Origin: DATDCV01 sp036524155
GTDB lineage: Bacteria; Verrucomicrobiota; Verrucomicrobiia; Limisphaerales; UBA8199
DNA length: 9,748 nt
Direction of reading: 5' to 3'
Assembly: GCA_036524155.1 (NCBI GenBank)
Contig: DATDCV010000601.1
Coordinates: forward strand, 1-9,748
Shown: piece after piece, positions 1 to 6,480 of the stretch
How positions within the stretch are numbered: the stretch's first letter is position 1
How the letters are laid out: each line of letters begins with the position of its first letter
Notes under the pieces: generated by a model
Databases searched by the model: none
Seen by the model: only the letters and a program-made list of their open reading frames with translations
Told to the model about the DNA's origin: nothing
Program-made: the position numbers and the translations under genes

Positions 1-585
1 CCGCGCCCCCATGAAGGTCAACGCTACCGCCCGCGCGATACCTTCCGGTGTGCGATTCTGTATCGCCCGGTAGAAGTTCACGGGGCCGACGCGGAAGTTG
101 CTGCCGCTGGCTGTCAGCAACTCCCGGACGAACTGGTCGTAAGCTTTGTTCTCGGCCAGCGATGCCCGCACCCAGCGGTGATAAGCCTGGGCAGCGTTGG
201 GCCAGAGATTGACCGGGAACTCCGCTTTGATCCGCAGGACATCGCCCCATTTCATCGCCCAGTAATCGGCGAACTCATCTCTTTCCAGCAGACTGTCGAC
301 CAACCGTTGCCGTTTGTTCCTGAGGTCGGAGTCCTCAATGAAATCCCTGGCCTCCTTCGCCGTCGGCAGTGTGCCGAGGACATCCAGGAACACGCGCCGC
401 GCAAACACCGCATCCGAGCAAGCCACCGGCTGGATGTTCAACCGCGCCAACTCCGCAAATACCAGTTTGTCCAGTGGGCTTTCGGCTCGTGGCGGTTCTG
501 GATTTTCAAAAACATTGGTTTCCCCGTCCGGCGTCGCCGCTCGAGCTGCAACCGCCAGGAAAACCAACGCTGAAACCTGCCACAT
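1..585 (-). CDS. Secreted DUF1549 (PSCyt2-type) protein, N-terminal part, runs off the window
   Basis: Only the first 195 codons are present; the frame is open to base 1, so the C-terminus lies outside. Residues 1-17 form a likely Sec signal peptide (hydrophobic ALVFLAVAARAA). From about residue 36 it matches the DUF1549 pattern of Planctomycetes and Verrucomicrobia: 'SPLDKLVFAELARLNIQP', then 'RRVFLDVLGTLPTAKEARDF', then an 'FADYWAMKWGDVLRIK' segment where relatives read '..RWARHWLDVARY..'. Such proteins usually continue into DUF1553, are exported, and have no settled biochemical function. No CxxCH haem site is seen before the domain, unlike relatives with an N-terminal cytochrome module. 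I chose ATG at 585. An in-frame GTG six bases upstream (591) would add Val-Arg and a positive charge to the signal peptide; a GAGGAG lies 15 bases before that GTG. It follows pdxA by 128 bases on the same strand. Confidence 0.85.
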   Translation of the reverse strand, partial: MWQVSALVFLAVAARAATPDGETNVFENPEPPRAESPLDKLVFAELARLNIQPVACSDAVFARRVFLDVLGTLPTAKEARDFIEDSDLRNKRQRLVDSLLERDEFADYWAMKWGDVLRIKAEFPVNLWPNAAQAYHRWVRASLAENKAYDQFVRELLTASGSNFRVGPVNFYRAIQNRTPEGIARAVALTFMGAR

Positions 586-713
586 TCTCACGCTGCGCTC
601 TCGTTTCTCCTCGCCGACCCGGTACCAGGGGTTTATGTTGCTGCCGCCGCCCGGCCATTATCAAGCCGCAAAAACCATCCGCTCCCCGTTTAGACCGCTC
701 GGCCTGCCAATCC

Positions 714-1724
714 TCACGCTGTCTGGCGCCCCATCCTGCTACCCGCCAATTGGCGCGCCAGCCGCAGCGCCGCCAGCATGCTCGATGGGCTTGCCCTGTT
801 CCGGCCCGCGATATCGTACGCCGTCCCGTGGTCGGGCGAGGTGCGAACAAACGGCAAGCCCAGGGTCCAATTCACGCCTTGCTCAAAAGCCACCATCTTG
901 AGCGGCCCAAGCCCCTGGTCGTGATACATCGCCACCACCGCATCGTACTCGGCGCGATACGCATGGTAAAACAGCGCATCAGCACTAAGCGGCCCGACCA
1001 CATCAAGCCCTCGACGCTGCGCGGCCACAACCGCCGGCGCAATAATCTCGATCTCTTCCAAACCCATCTGGCCACCCTCTCCCGCATGCGGATTCAGTCC
1101 GCACACCGCTATTCGCTGCCGTGTCAGCCGCAGGTCGCGGCACGCCGCGGCGGCTAATTCGATGACCGTCTCGACCTTCGATTGCGTCAGCCGGCTCGAA
1201 ACGGATTTCAGCGCGAGGTGGGTCGTCGCCAGAGCGACGCGCAACCAGCGTCCCCTCTCGTCCTGCCCCAGCAGCATCATCGCCGTTCGCTCCGTCCCTG
1301 CAAGCTGTGACAGCAGCTCCGTCTGGCCGACGAAGGGAATCCCGGAGCGCACAATCGCTTCCTTGTTCACCGGCGCCGTCACCAGCCCCTCCAACTCCCC
1401 GCGCAAGCAGAGTTCCGCCCCCGCTTTCACCCACTCGAATGCCGCGCGAGCCGCTTCGGGCGCGCCGCAGCTCAACCCCTTGGACAACGGCCGCGAGACC
1501 GCGTTGAGCAGGTAAATGCGTCCCGCCTCCTGGACCTCGTGATACGGGCTTAGCTCCAAACTCAATCCGAGCTGCCGGGCCAGGACGTGAACCTGGTCTG
1601 CATCGCCGATCAGGATCCGGCAGGACGCTGCGTCCGGCGGCTCCGTCGCCAGCGCTTTCAACGTCACTTCCGGCCCAATCCCTGTCACATCACCCAGCGC
1701 GATGCCGACTCTGCAGACCTGCAC
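714..1724 (-). CDS. pdxA: 4-hydroxythreonine-4-phosphate dehydrogenase PdxA
   Basis: This enzyme oxidises 4-phosphohydroxy-L-threonine with NAD; the product decarboxylates and is used by PdxJ in DXP-dependent pyridoxal phosphate synthesis. At 336 residues it is full length. Visible motifs: GDVTGIGPE near the N-terminus (residues 11-19), TAPVNKEA (116-123), the three metal histidines H169 (in ATTHLALKSV), H213 (in GLNPHAGEGG) and H268 (in AMYHDQGLGPLK), and K276, N285 and R294 at positions equivalent to E. coli substrate-binding residues. The usual GHTE is GQTE here (Q134), replacing a histidine that contacts substrate in E. coli. The start is GTG at 1724: the frame closes with a stop at 1749-1751 and no ATG lies near, and this start gives the normal N-terminus. 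No clear Shine-Dalgarno sequence is seen. It lies 65 bases after the surA-like gene, an order shared with E. coli. A PdxA2-type sugar-acid phosphate dehydrogenase is the main alternative. Confidence 0.94.
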   Translation of the reverse strand: MQVCRVGIALGDVTGIGPEVTLKALATEPPDAASCRILIGDADQVHVLARQLGLSLELSPYHEVQEAGRIYLLNAVSRPLSKGLSCGAPEAARAAFEWVKAGAELCLRGELEGLVTAPVNKEAIVRSGIPFVGQTELLSQLAGTERTAMMLLGQDERGRWLRVALATTHLALKSVSSRLTQSKVETVIELAAAACRDLRLTRQRIAVCGLNPHAGEGGQMGLEEIEIIAPAVVAAQRRGLDVVGPLSADALFYHAYRAEYDAVVAMYHDQGLGPLKMVAFEQGVNWTLGLPFVRTSPDHGTAYDIAGRNRASPSSMLAALRLARQLAGSRMGRQTA

Positions 1725-1789
1725 GGTTTTCGATTCTTGATTTTCGGTTTATGACCGCCCGATTGCCAACCCGGGAAGCCTGGCGATCC

Positions 1790-2749
1790 CTAGTAATACA
1801 CTACAAATGTTTTCTTCTTTAAGCGGTCCAGCCATTTCTTCTCTAGCCGCGCGCTCTCCTGCTGCAACAGGTCTTTGTCAATCTGTTCCCGTACCTCCGC
1901 CAGCGCCTTGTAATGAGCCGTCCGCACGTCCTCCACCAGCATCAGGTAGCAGGCCTCGTCGGTTTCAATTACTCCGCTGCGTTCGCCCGGTTTCAGCGAA
2001 AAAGCCACCGCTGCCAGTTCTTTCCTCAGCACCGGCCGTTCGACCCACCCCCAATCGCCTCCCTGCGCCCGTTGTGAGCCTTGGGAATAAACCGACGCCA
2101 TTTCCGCAAACGGCGCCCCCTCCTTCAGTTTGCCTAGAATTTCCTCTCCCATCCGCCTCGTCCGCAACCCACCCTCGCTCGCCGAATTGGTGAGCACGAT
2201 CATCCGCAGTTTCACCTGGTCCTCCACTTTGAACTCGTCCCGGTGCGCGAGGTAATAGTCTTCAATCTTGTGCGGCGAAATAATGGTCTCCCGTGAAATG
2301 TTCTTCAGCCGCAACTGCTCGACTATGAATTGGTCCCGAACCTGCCTCCGGTATTTCTCGGGCGTCAGGCCGAGCGCCTCCAAACTCTTGGTTGCCGTCA
2401 CTCGGTCGCCCCATCGGCTTTTGAGTTTCTCCTGAACAATTTCGTCCAGCGTGCTTTCGGGCAGTTTATAGCCGGCGGTCGCGAACTCGTGCAGGATCAA
2501 TTGGTCCTGGACCAGTTTGTTGAGGTTCTCCGCCCGCATCTTGTTGAGCTCGCGTTGCAGCGCCGCCGGCCGGCCCCGATTCTGCGCTTTCACCACGTCG
2601 GCCGTCTGCTCCGTCAACGCCTCCACCTCGAGATAGGTAATCACCGAATCATGCACGACGGCTTGGATCGCGTTGACCATGTCCGCTCTCGAGAGCGCGG
2701 GCCCGCACGCCCATATCACCAGCACCAGCAACGGGTAGAGTGTTTTCAT
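1790..2749 (-). CDS. SurA-like periplasmic chaperone with one parvulin domain
   Basis: This is probably a periplasmic folding chaperone for outer-membrane proteins. The 319 residues hold a signal peptide (1-22, MKTLYPLLVLVIWACGPALSRA before Asp23), a SurA-type N domain (about 23-155, opening MVNAIQAVVHDSVITYLEVE), one parvulin-like domain (about 177-275, with the GGDWGW signature at 230-235 and 'FSLKPGERSGVIET'), and a basic C-terminal helix ending KKKTFVVYY. E. coli SurA has two parvulin domains; only one is present here. Two positions that are normally His in active parvulins look substituted: 'LRMIVL' (181-186) instead of '..HIL.', and 'CYLMLVEDV' (267-275) instead of 'GYHI..V'. Prolyl isomerase activity is therefore doubtful, while chaperone function is plausible. 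I chose ATG at 2749 because it gives a clean signal peptide; an in-frame GTG at 2755 adds two residues. No strong Shine-Dalgarno sequence is visible. It lies 65 bases upstream of pdxA. Confidence 0.85.
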   Translation of the reverse strand: MKTLYPLLVLVIWACGPALSRADMVNAIQAVVHDSVITYLEVEALTEQTADVVKAQNRGRPAALQRELNKMRAENLNKLVQDQLILHEFATAGYKLPESTLDEIVQEKLKSRWGDRVTATKSLEALGLTPEKYRRQVRDQFIVEQLRLKNISRETIISPHKIEDYYLAHRDEFKVEDQVKLRMIVLTNSASEGGLRTRRMGEEILGKLKEGAPFAEMASVYSQGSQRAQGGDWGWVERPVLRKELAAVAFSLKPGERSGVIETDEACYLMLVEDVRTAHYKALAEVREQIDKDLLQQESARLEKKWLDRLKKKTFVVYY

Positions 2750-2845
2750 TTGCACAGCGTCTAAAGTCTAGCCACGCCTTTTCCGTGCGGTCAAGATCGG
2801 CTCGCGGGACGTTCCGGAATCCAAACTCCGATAAATGTCGCCGCC

Positions 2846-3424
2846 TCACCAACCCGTGCGACCGGCCGCGGCACCGGCTTTCAGGTCCGCTCCGACCGCC
2901 GCTGCCGCCTGTTCCTGAACCGTAACGTCCGGGTCCCGCAACGCCACCCGGAGAGCCGGCAGCGCCCCCCGGATATTATTCCCGCGCTGGCGGAACATGC
3001 CGAGAGTCTGGGCGCTGACCGATCGTACCAGGTAGTGGCGGTCACTGAGTGAGACCGTCAGCGAAGGAACCACCTGTGGCCCGATCGCCAGCAATGCATG
3101 GCAGGCCCGCCACTCATCAAATCCGGAAACTCTGGGCCGGGGCAAGAACTTGCGGCAGAACAAAGGCATTTTGTCCCAAAATGTCCGGTAATGACCCCAC
3201 CGCCCGTACCTCGGATGCTCGCGCTTCAGCTTCGTGAAAATGGCCTCCGCGGCCACAGGGCCGACCTCGTAACACACACGCGAGACGTCCTCGTATCCCG
3301 CATCGAGCCATCGATCCAGCGGCTTGCCCTCGTACAGCCGCTCCCGCGCCCCAATCCCGCCCACGCAGCAGAGCGCCGCCGCGCTTCCCATCAGGACCAC
3401 GAGCACCAGCCGGGGACCTCTCAT
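2846..3424 (-). CDS. Small exported HEAT-repeat-like protein of unknown function
   Basis: The predicted 192-residue protein starts with a hydrophobic export segment (RLVLVVLMGSAAALCCVGGIGA, residues 5-26), followed by 'RLYEGKPLDRWLD' (29-41). That opening resembles a family of secreted HEAT-repeat proteins I associate with Verrucomicrobia. The body has alpha-helical repeats with HEAT-like signatures: 'HALLAIGPQVVPSL' (109-122), 'VRSVSAQTLGMF' (133-144), 'ALPALRVALRDPDVTVQEQAAAAVG' (154-178). The middle (about 65-105) is charged and aromatic and carries no recognisable domain. No catalytic residues are evident, so it may be a scaffold or protein-binding module. I chose ATG at 3424 because the export segment then sits at the N-terminus; the frame stays open to 3505, and a GTG at 3433 is another option. 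No good Shine-Dalgarno sequence was found. It is the first gene of the minus-strand run, 96 bases before the surA-like gene. Confidence 0.7.
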   Translation of the reverse strand: MRGPRLVLVVLMGSAAALCCVGGIGARERLYEGKPLDRWLDAGYEDVSRVCYEVGPVAAEAIFTKLKREHPRYGRWGHYRTFWDKMPLFCRKFLPRPRVSGFDEWRACHALLAIGPQVVPSLTVSLSDRHYLVRSVSAQTLGMFRQRGNNIRGALPALRVALRDPDVTVQEQAAAAVGADLKAGAAAGRTGW

Positions 3425-3569
3425 CGCACGCACACTGGCCTGCCCGGCCTGTGAATGCAAGCGCCCTTCGCCGTCCTCGGGTTGGAATCCAACCCCCGGG
3501 TCCATTCGGGGTGACCTCTTTCAGCCTTGGTTCCGGCCACCCGGATTAGAACTTCGCATCTTGGATTTC

Positions 3570-3597
3570 TTTCGGATTTCGGATTTCGGATTTCGGA
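3570..3597. repeat. Short tandem array, four exact TTTCGGA heptamers
   Basis: Four perfect, contiguous copies of TTTCGGA are followed by a partial copy (TTTT, 3598-3601) and preceded by a degenerate one (TTGGATTTC, 3561-3569). Translated, it reads FRISDFGFRI on the plus strand and SEIRNPKSE on the minus strand, peptides that I recall as common spurious products of intergenic repeats in Verrucomicrobia and Planctomycetes. The period of seven is not a multiple of three, so coding use is unlikely. Its role is unknown. Confidence 0.85.
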
Positions 3598-3647
3598 TTT
3601 TCCCGGGCGGGCCATTGACCTGTTAGATTATCAGAGTTACTGTCGTT

Positions 3648-3653
3648 TATAAT
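3648..3653 (+). promoter_or_regulatory. Candidate -10 box (TATAAT) for korAB
   Basis: This is a perfect TATAAT in a locally AT-rich patch, 47 bases before the korA ATG. No good -35 lies at the normal distance: TTGACC at 3615-3620 is 27 bases away, and TTATCA at 3628-3633 only 14. Transcription would start near 3660, leaving a leader of about 40 bases. The call rests on the hexamer and its position alone. Confidence 0.35.
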
Positions 3654-3690
3654 GTCATATCATACCCAGGAACAGCCCGGGTCCGCCGCC

Positions 3691-3694
3691 AGGA
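3691..3694 (+). promoter_or_regulatory. Ribosome-binding site of korA
   Basis: AGGA lies six bases before the ATG at 3701. It favours that ATG over the in-frame TTG at 3695, which would directly abut the AGGA. Confidence 0.6.
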
Positions 3695-3700
3695 TTGCTT

Positions 3701-5500
3701 ATGGCCCGCGTTGATTTCGCCGTCGGCATCGGTGGTGAGAATGGCCAGGGGATCGCCAGCGCCGGCGATGTGCTCGCCCGGATCTTCGCGCGCCGCGGGC
3801 TGAACGTCAACGCCTACAATGCCTACCAGTCGATTATTCGCGGCGGGCATACCTTCCTCACGATCCGCGCCGGGGACCAGCCGGTGCGGAGTCTGGGCGA
3901 CGGGTTGAGCTTGCTCATCCCTCTGAACCAGGATGCCCTGGACCGCCATTTGCGCCTCATGAAACCCGGCTCGGCCGTCGTCTACGACGGGGACAAGCTC
4001 CGGCCGGGCGAGGCCGCCGCGGGCGTGCAGCTTTGCGGGATGCCGATGAAAGAAATCTGCGGCGCCAACAAGCTCGCGGGCAACACCGCGGCCCTGGGGG
4101 CCGTTCTGCGATTGCTGGGGATCGAACCGGAGCCGCTTGAGGCCGTCATCGCGCGCCAGTTCCGGAAGAAAGGCGAGGCGGTGGTGGCGGAGAACGTCGC
4201 GATTGCGCGGCGCGGCTACGAATTCGCCGGGCGCAGTTTCGTGCCCTTGCCGTTCAGCGCGCCGCGACTGGAGCGACGGCGGGCGATTCTCACCGGCAAC
4301 CAGGCGATCGCGATGGGAGCGGTGGCGGCCGGGGTGAAATTTTACGCCGCCTACCCGATGAGTCCGTCCACCGGCGTGCTGATGTGGCTGGCAGCGCACG
4401 CGCGACAGTTGGGGATCATGGTCCGCCAGGTCGAGGACGAAATCGGCGTGGTGAACATGGTTATCGGAGCCGCCCACGCGGGGTGCCGCGCAATGTGCGC
4501 AACCTCGGGTGGCGGGTTCGCGTTGATGAGCGAGGGCGTGGGCATGGCCGGCATGATCGAAACCCCCATCGTCTGCGTTGATGTGCAACGCGCCGGACCG
4601 GCCACCGGGGTCCCGACCAAGACTGAGCAAGGCGACTTGTGGCAATTGCTGGGCGCGGGCCAGGGCGATTTTCCGAGGATCATTGTGGCGCCTGCCAACC
4701 AGGCGGACCTGTTTTGCACGATTCCAGAGCTGTTCAACCTCGTTGATGCCTGCCAGTGCCCGGGATTGGTGCTGTCGGACCTGCTGATTTCCGAGGGGAC
4801 CACCAGTATCGATCCGGCCGAGCTGGACTTTGAGGTGCCCATCGACCGCGGTTCGACAATCTTCCCGAATGGCGATGCGGGAAATCCGTTTGGGGGGTAT
4901 AACGACAATTCGTACCTCAGGTATCGGAACACCGCCAACGGAATTTCGCCGCGCGCGGTTCCCGGCGTGCCCGGCCACATTCATATCGCCGCGACTGACG
5001 AACACGATGAAGACGGAACGCTGATCAGCGACGAGTTCACGAATCCCGCCAAGCGCCGGATGATGGTGGAAAAGCGCGGGCGCAAGCTCCAAACGGCGCT
5101 GCAAAAAATCGCCCCGCCGGTGTTGTTTGGCAGCGACCAGGCCCGGGTGACGCTCGTGGGCTGGGGCTCAACGCAGGGCGTCATCCGCGAAGCGATCGAA
5201 CAGCTCGCGGCGGAAGAAGGCATCGTGGCCAACCACCTTCATGTCAAATGGCTGGTGCCGTTCCATGCGGCCGAGATCAGCCGGATGCTCTCCCAAAGCA
5301 AGCACGTGATCGTGATCGAAAACAACTACAGCGGCCAATTTGCGCGTTATCTTCGTTCCGAGACCGGCTTTGCGGCGCACGGCCACATCCGCAAGTACGA
5401 CGGCGAACCGTTTATGCCCCATCACGTCGTTCAGGCCGTTAAAGAGCAACTCACTGGCAAAAAGATGATCTCCGTTCCCGCCCACGAAATTCTTGTTTGA
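3701..5500 (+). CDS. korA: 2-oxoacid:ferredoxin oxidoreductase, fused gamma-alpha subunit (probably 2-oxoglutarate, KorA)
   Basis: With KorB it should form a cytoplasmic thiamine-diphosphate enzyme that converts a 2-oxoacid plus CoA to acyl-CoA, CO2 and reduced ferredoxin, or runs in reverse. The 599 residues hold a gamma domain (about 5-185: GGENGQGI, then YQSIIRGGHTFL), an alpha/pyrimidine-binding domain (about 195-370: YPMSPSTG at 218-225, VEDEIGVVNMVIGAAHAG, TSGGGFALMSEG, QRAGPATGVPTKTEQGDL), and a C-terminal domain II (about 480-585, 'VTLVGWGSTQGV', 'VIENNYSGQFARYL'). Gamma-alpha fusion is typical of two-subunit KorAB enzymes such as those of Mycobacterium and Thauera. The 'YPITP' motif of archaeal relatives reads YPMSP, with Ser for Thr. 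ATG at 3701 is supported by AGGA at 3691-3694. korB follows after 52 bases. Specificity for 2-oxoglutarate is inferred from architecture; pyruvate or branched-chain oxoacids remain possible. Confidence 0.88.
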   Translation: MARVDFAVGIGGENGQGIASAGDVLARIFARRGLNVNAYNAYQSIIRGGHTFLTIRAGDQPVRSLGDGLSLLIPLNQDALDRHLRLMKPGSAVVYDGDKLRPGEAAAGVQLCGMPMKEICGANKLAGNTAALGAVLRLLGIEPEPLEAVIARQFRKKGEAVVAENVAIARRGYEFAGRSFVPLPFSAPRLERRRAILTGNQAIAMGAVAAGVKFYAAYPMSPSTGVLMWLAAHARQLGIMVRQVEDEIGVVNMVIGAAHAGCRAMCATSGGGFALMSEGVGMAGMIETPIVCVDVQRAGPATGVPTKTEQGDLWQLLGAGQGDFPRIIVAPANQADLFCTIPELFNLVDACQCPGLVLSDLLISEGTTSIDPAELDFEVPIDRGSTIFPNGDAGNPFGGYNDNSYLRYRNTANGISPRAVPGVPGHIHIAATDEHDEDGTLISDEFTNPAKRRMMVEKRGRKLQTALQKIAPPVLFGSDQARVTLVGWGSTQGVIREAIEQLAAEEGIVANHLHVKWLVPFHAAEISRMLSQSKHVIVIENNYSGQFARYLRSETGFAAHGHIRKYDGEPFMPHHVVQAVKEQLTGKKMISVPAHEILV

Positions 5501-5552
5501 GCGACACTCGCCGCGCGGAGAGCCGTTCACCGCTTCTGTAAAATGCCAAACT

Positions 5553-6476
5553 ATGAGCACTGCCGCCATCGAGCCAACCATCGAAACGCCTAACGTTCCC
5601 GCCACACTCACCAAGGAAACTTTCAAAGGCAAGGTCCACCCCGACTGGTGCCCCGGGTGCGGTGATTTTTCCGTCCTGTCGGCCCTTCAGACCGCGCTGC
5701 TGGAGCTCGGTCTCAATCCCCACCAGGTGGTCGTCATCAGCGGTATTGGCTGCTCGTCGAATCTGCCCGGTTTCATCAACACCTACGGCATGCACACCCT
5801 CCATGGCCGCTCCCTCGCCGTGGGCACCGGCGTGAAACTGGGTAATCACGACCTCAAGGTCATTTGCGTCGGCGGCGATGGCGACGGTTACGGCATCGGC
5901 GGCAACCACTTTTTGCACACGATGCGCCGCAACGTCGATCTAACCTATGTCGTCATGGATAACCAAATCTACGGGCTCACCACAGGTCAGACCTCCCCGA
6001 CCAGTGTCAAGGGGATGAAAACCAAAAGCACGCCGCATGGCAACGTCGAGAACCCCATCAACCCAATCCCTATGGCGATCGTCGGTGGTGCCACCTACGT
6101 CGCCCGCGGCTTCAGCGGCAAACAACGGCACCTGGCCGATTTGTTGAAAGGCGCCATTCTCCACAGAGGATTCGCGCTGGTGGACGTCTTCAGCCCCTGT
6201 GTCACTTATAACAAAGACAACACCTATCAGTGGTTCAACCCGCGAGTGAAACTGTTGGAAGAGCTGGCTCATGACCCCGCAAATTTCCATGCGGCCCTGG
6301 ACCAGGGCTACCGATGGGGCGATAAGATCCCGATTGGCCTGTTTTGGAAACGCACAGATTTGCCCTCACTGGAGGAGCTCGAGCCGGTGCTGCACGATGG
6401 CGCTGGTCCGCTGGCGTTTCGCAAGCTCGGGATAAGTCCGGAGCAGGCGGAAAGCCTGATTCAAGAACTGTTGTAG
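5553..6476 (+). CDS. korB: 2-oxoacid:ferredoxin oxidoreductase, beta subunit (probably 2-oxoglutarate, KorB)
   Basis: This is the thiamine-diphosphate and iron-sulphur subunit, 307 residues, the usual length for the two-subunit enzyme class. Visible motifs: CPGCGDFSVL (33-42), GIGCSSN (64-70), the cofactor-binding GDGDGYGIGGNHF (108-120) with N137 in MDNQIYGLTTGQTSPTS (135-151), and FSPCVTYNK (213-221). Cysteines 33, 36, 67 and 216 match, by spacing (3, 31 and 149 residues), the four that hold the [4Fe-4S] cluster in the Sulfolobus enzyme as I recall it, so the cluster is probably intact. The start is ATG at 5553; the frame is open back into the end of korA, but the family N-terminus and the lack of upstream homology favour 5553. 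The ribosome-binding site is weak. It lies 52 bases after korA and was probably co-transcribed with it. Its stop is four bases from the stop of the convergent HzsA-like gene. No ferredoxin gene is nearby. Confidence 0.92.
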   Translation: MSTAAIEPTIETPNVPATLTKETFKGKVHPDWCPGCGDFSVLSALQTALLELGLNPHQVVVISGIGCSSNLPGFINTYGMHTLHGRSLAVGTGVKLGNHDLKVICVGGDGDGYGIGGNHFLHTMRRNVDLTYVVMDNQIYGLTTGQTSPTSVKGMKTKSTPHGNVENPINPIPMAIVGGATYVARGFSGKQRHLADLLKGAILHRGFALVDVFSPCVTYNKDNTYQWFNPRVKLLEELAHDPANFHAALDQGYRWGDKIPIGLFWKRTDLPSLEELEPVLHDGAGPLAFRKLGISPEQAESLIQELL

Positions 6477-6480
6477 CGGC

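Larger units (their letters stand above)
3425..3700. other. Divergent intergenic spacer between the HEAT-like gene and korA
   Basis: This 276-base stretch should carry promoters for both the leftward HEAT/surA/pdxA run and the rightward korAB pair. It contains a TTTCGGA tandem array (3570-3597), a TATAAT box facing korA (3648-3653) and an AGGA ribosome-binding site (3691-3694). The part near the HEAT gene (3425-3540) is GC-rich and open in several frames, but nothing there looks like a protein. No leftward promoter or operator with clear dyad symmetry could be picked out. Confidence 0.6.

Noticed and set aside
586..713. Terminator or RNA gene between pdxA and the DUF1549 gene
   Set aside because: No hairpin followed by a T-run on the minus strand and no tRNA-like fold could be seen in these 128 bases.
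369..1157. Open frame on the plus strand opposite pdxA and the DUF1549 gene (262 codons)
   Set aside because: It crosses two well-supported minus-strand genes and the spacer between them, and its product is Pro/Arg-rich without recognisable motifs.
3425..3505. Extended N-terminus for the HEAT-like protein
   Set aside because: It would place 27 polar residues before the hydrophobic export segment; the ATG at 3424 gives a normal signal-like start.
3561..3601. CRISPR-like or coding interpretation of the TTTCGGA array
   Set aside because: The copies are seven bases and contiguous with no spacers, and the period is out of step with codons.
3615..3653. TTGACC plus TATAAT as a classical promoter pair
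   Set aside because: The 27-base gap is far from the 16-18 bases required, so only the -10 box is reported.
3647..5104. Long open frame on the minus strand opposite korA (485 codons)
   Set aside because: It is antisense to the strongly recognised korA, has low-complexity Arg/His/Gly-rich content and no recognisable domain. GC-rich genes often leave such frames open.
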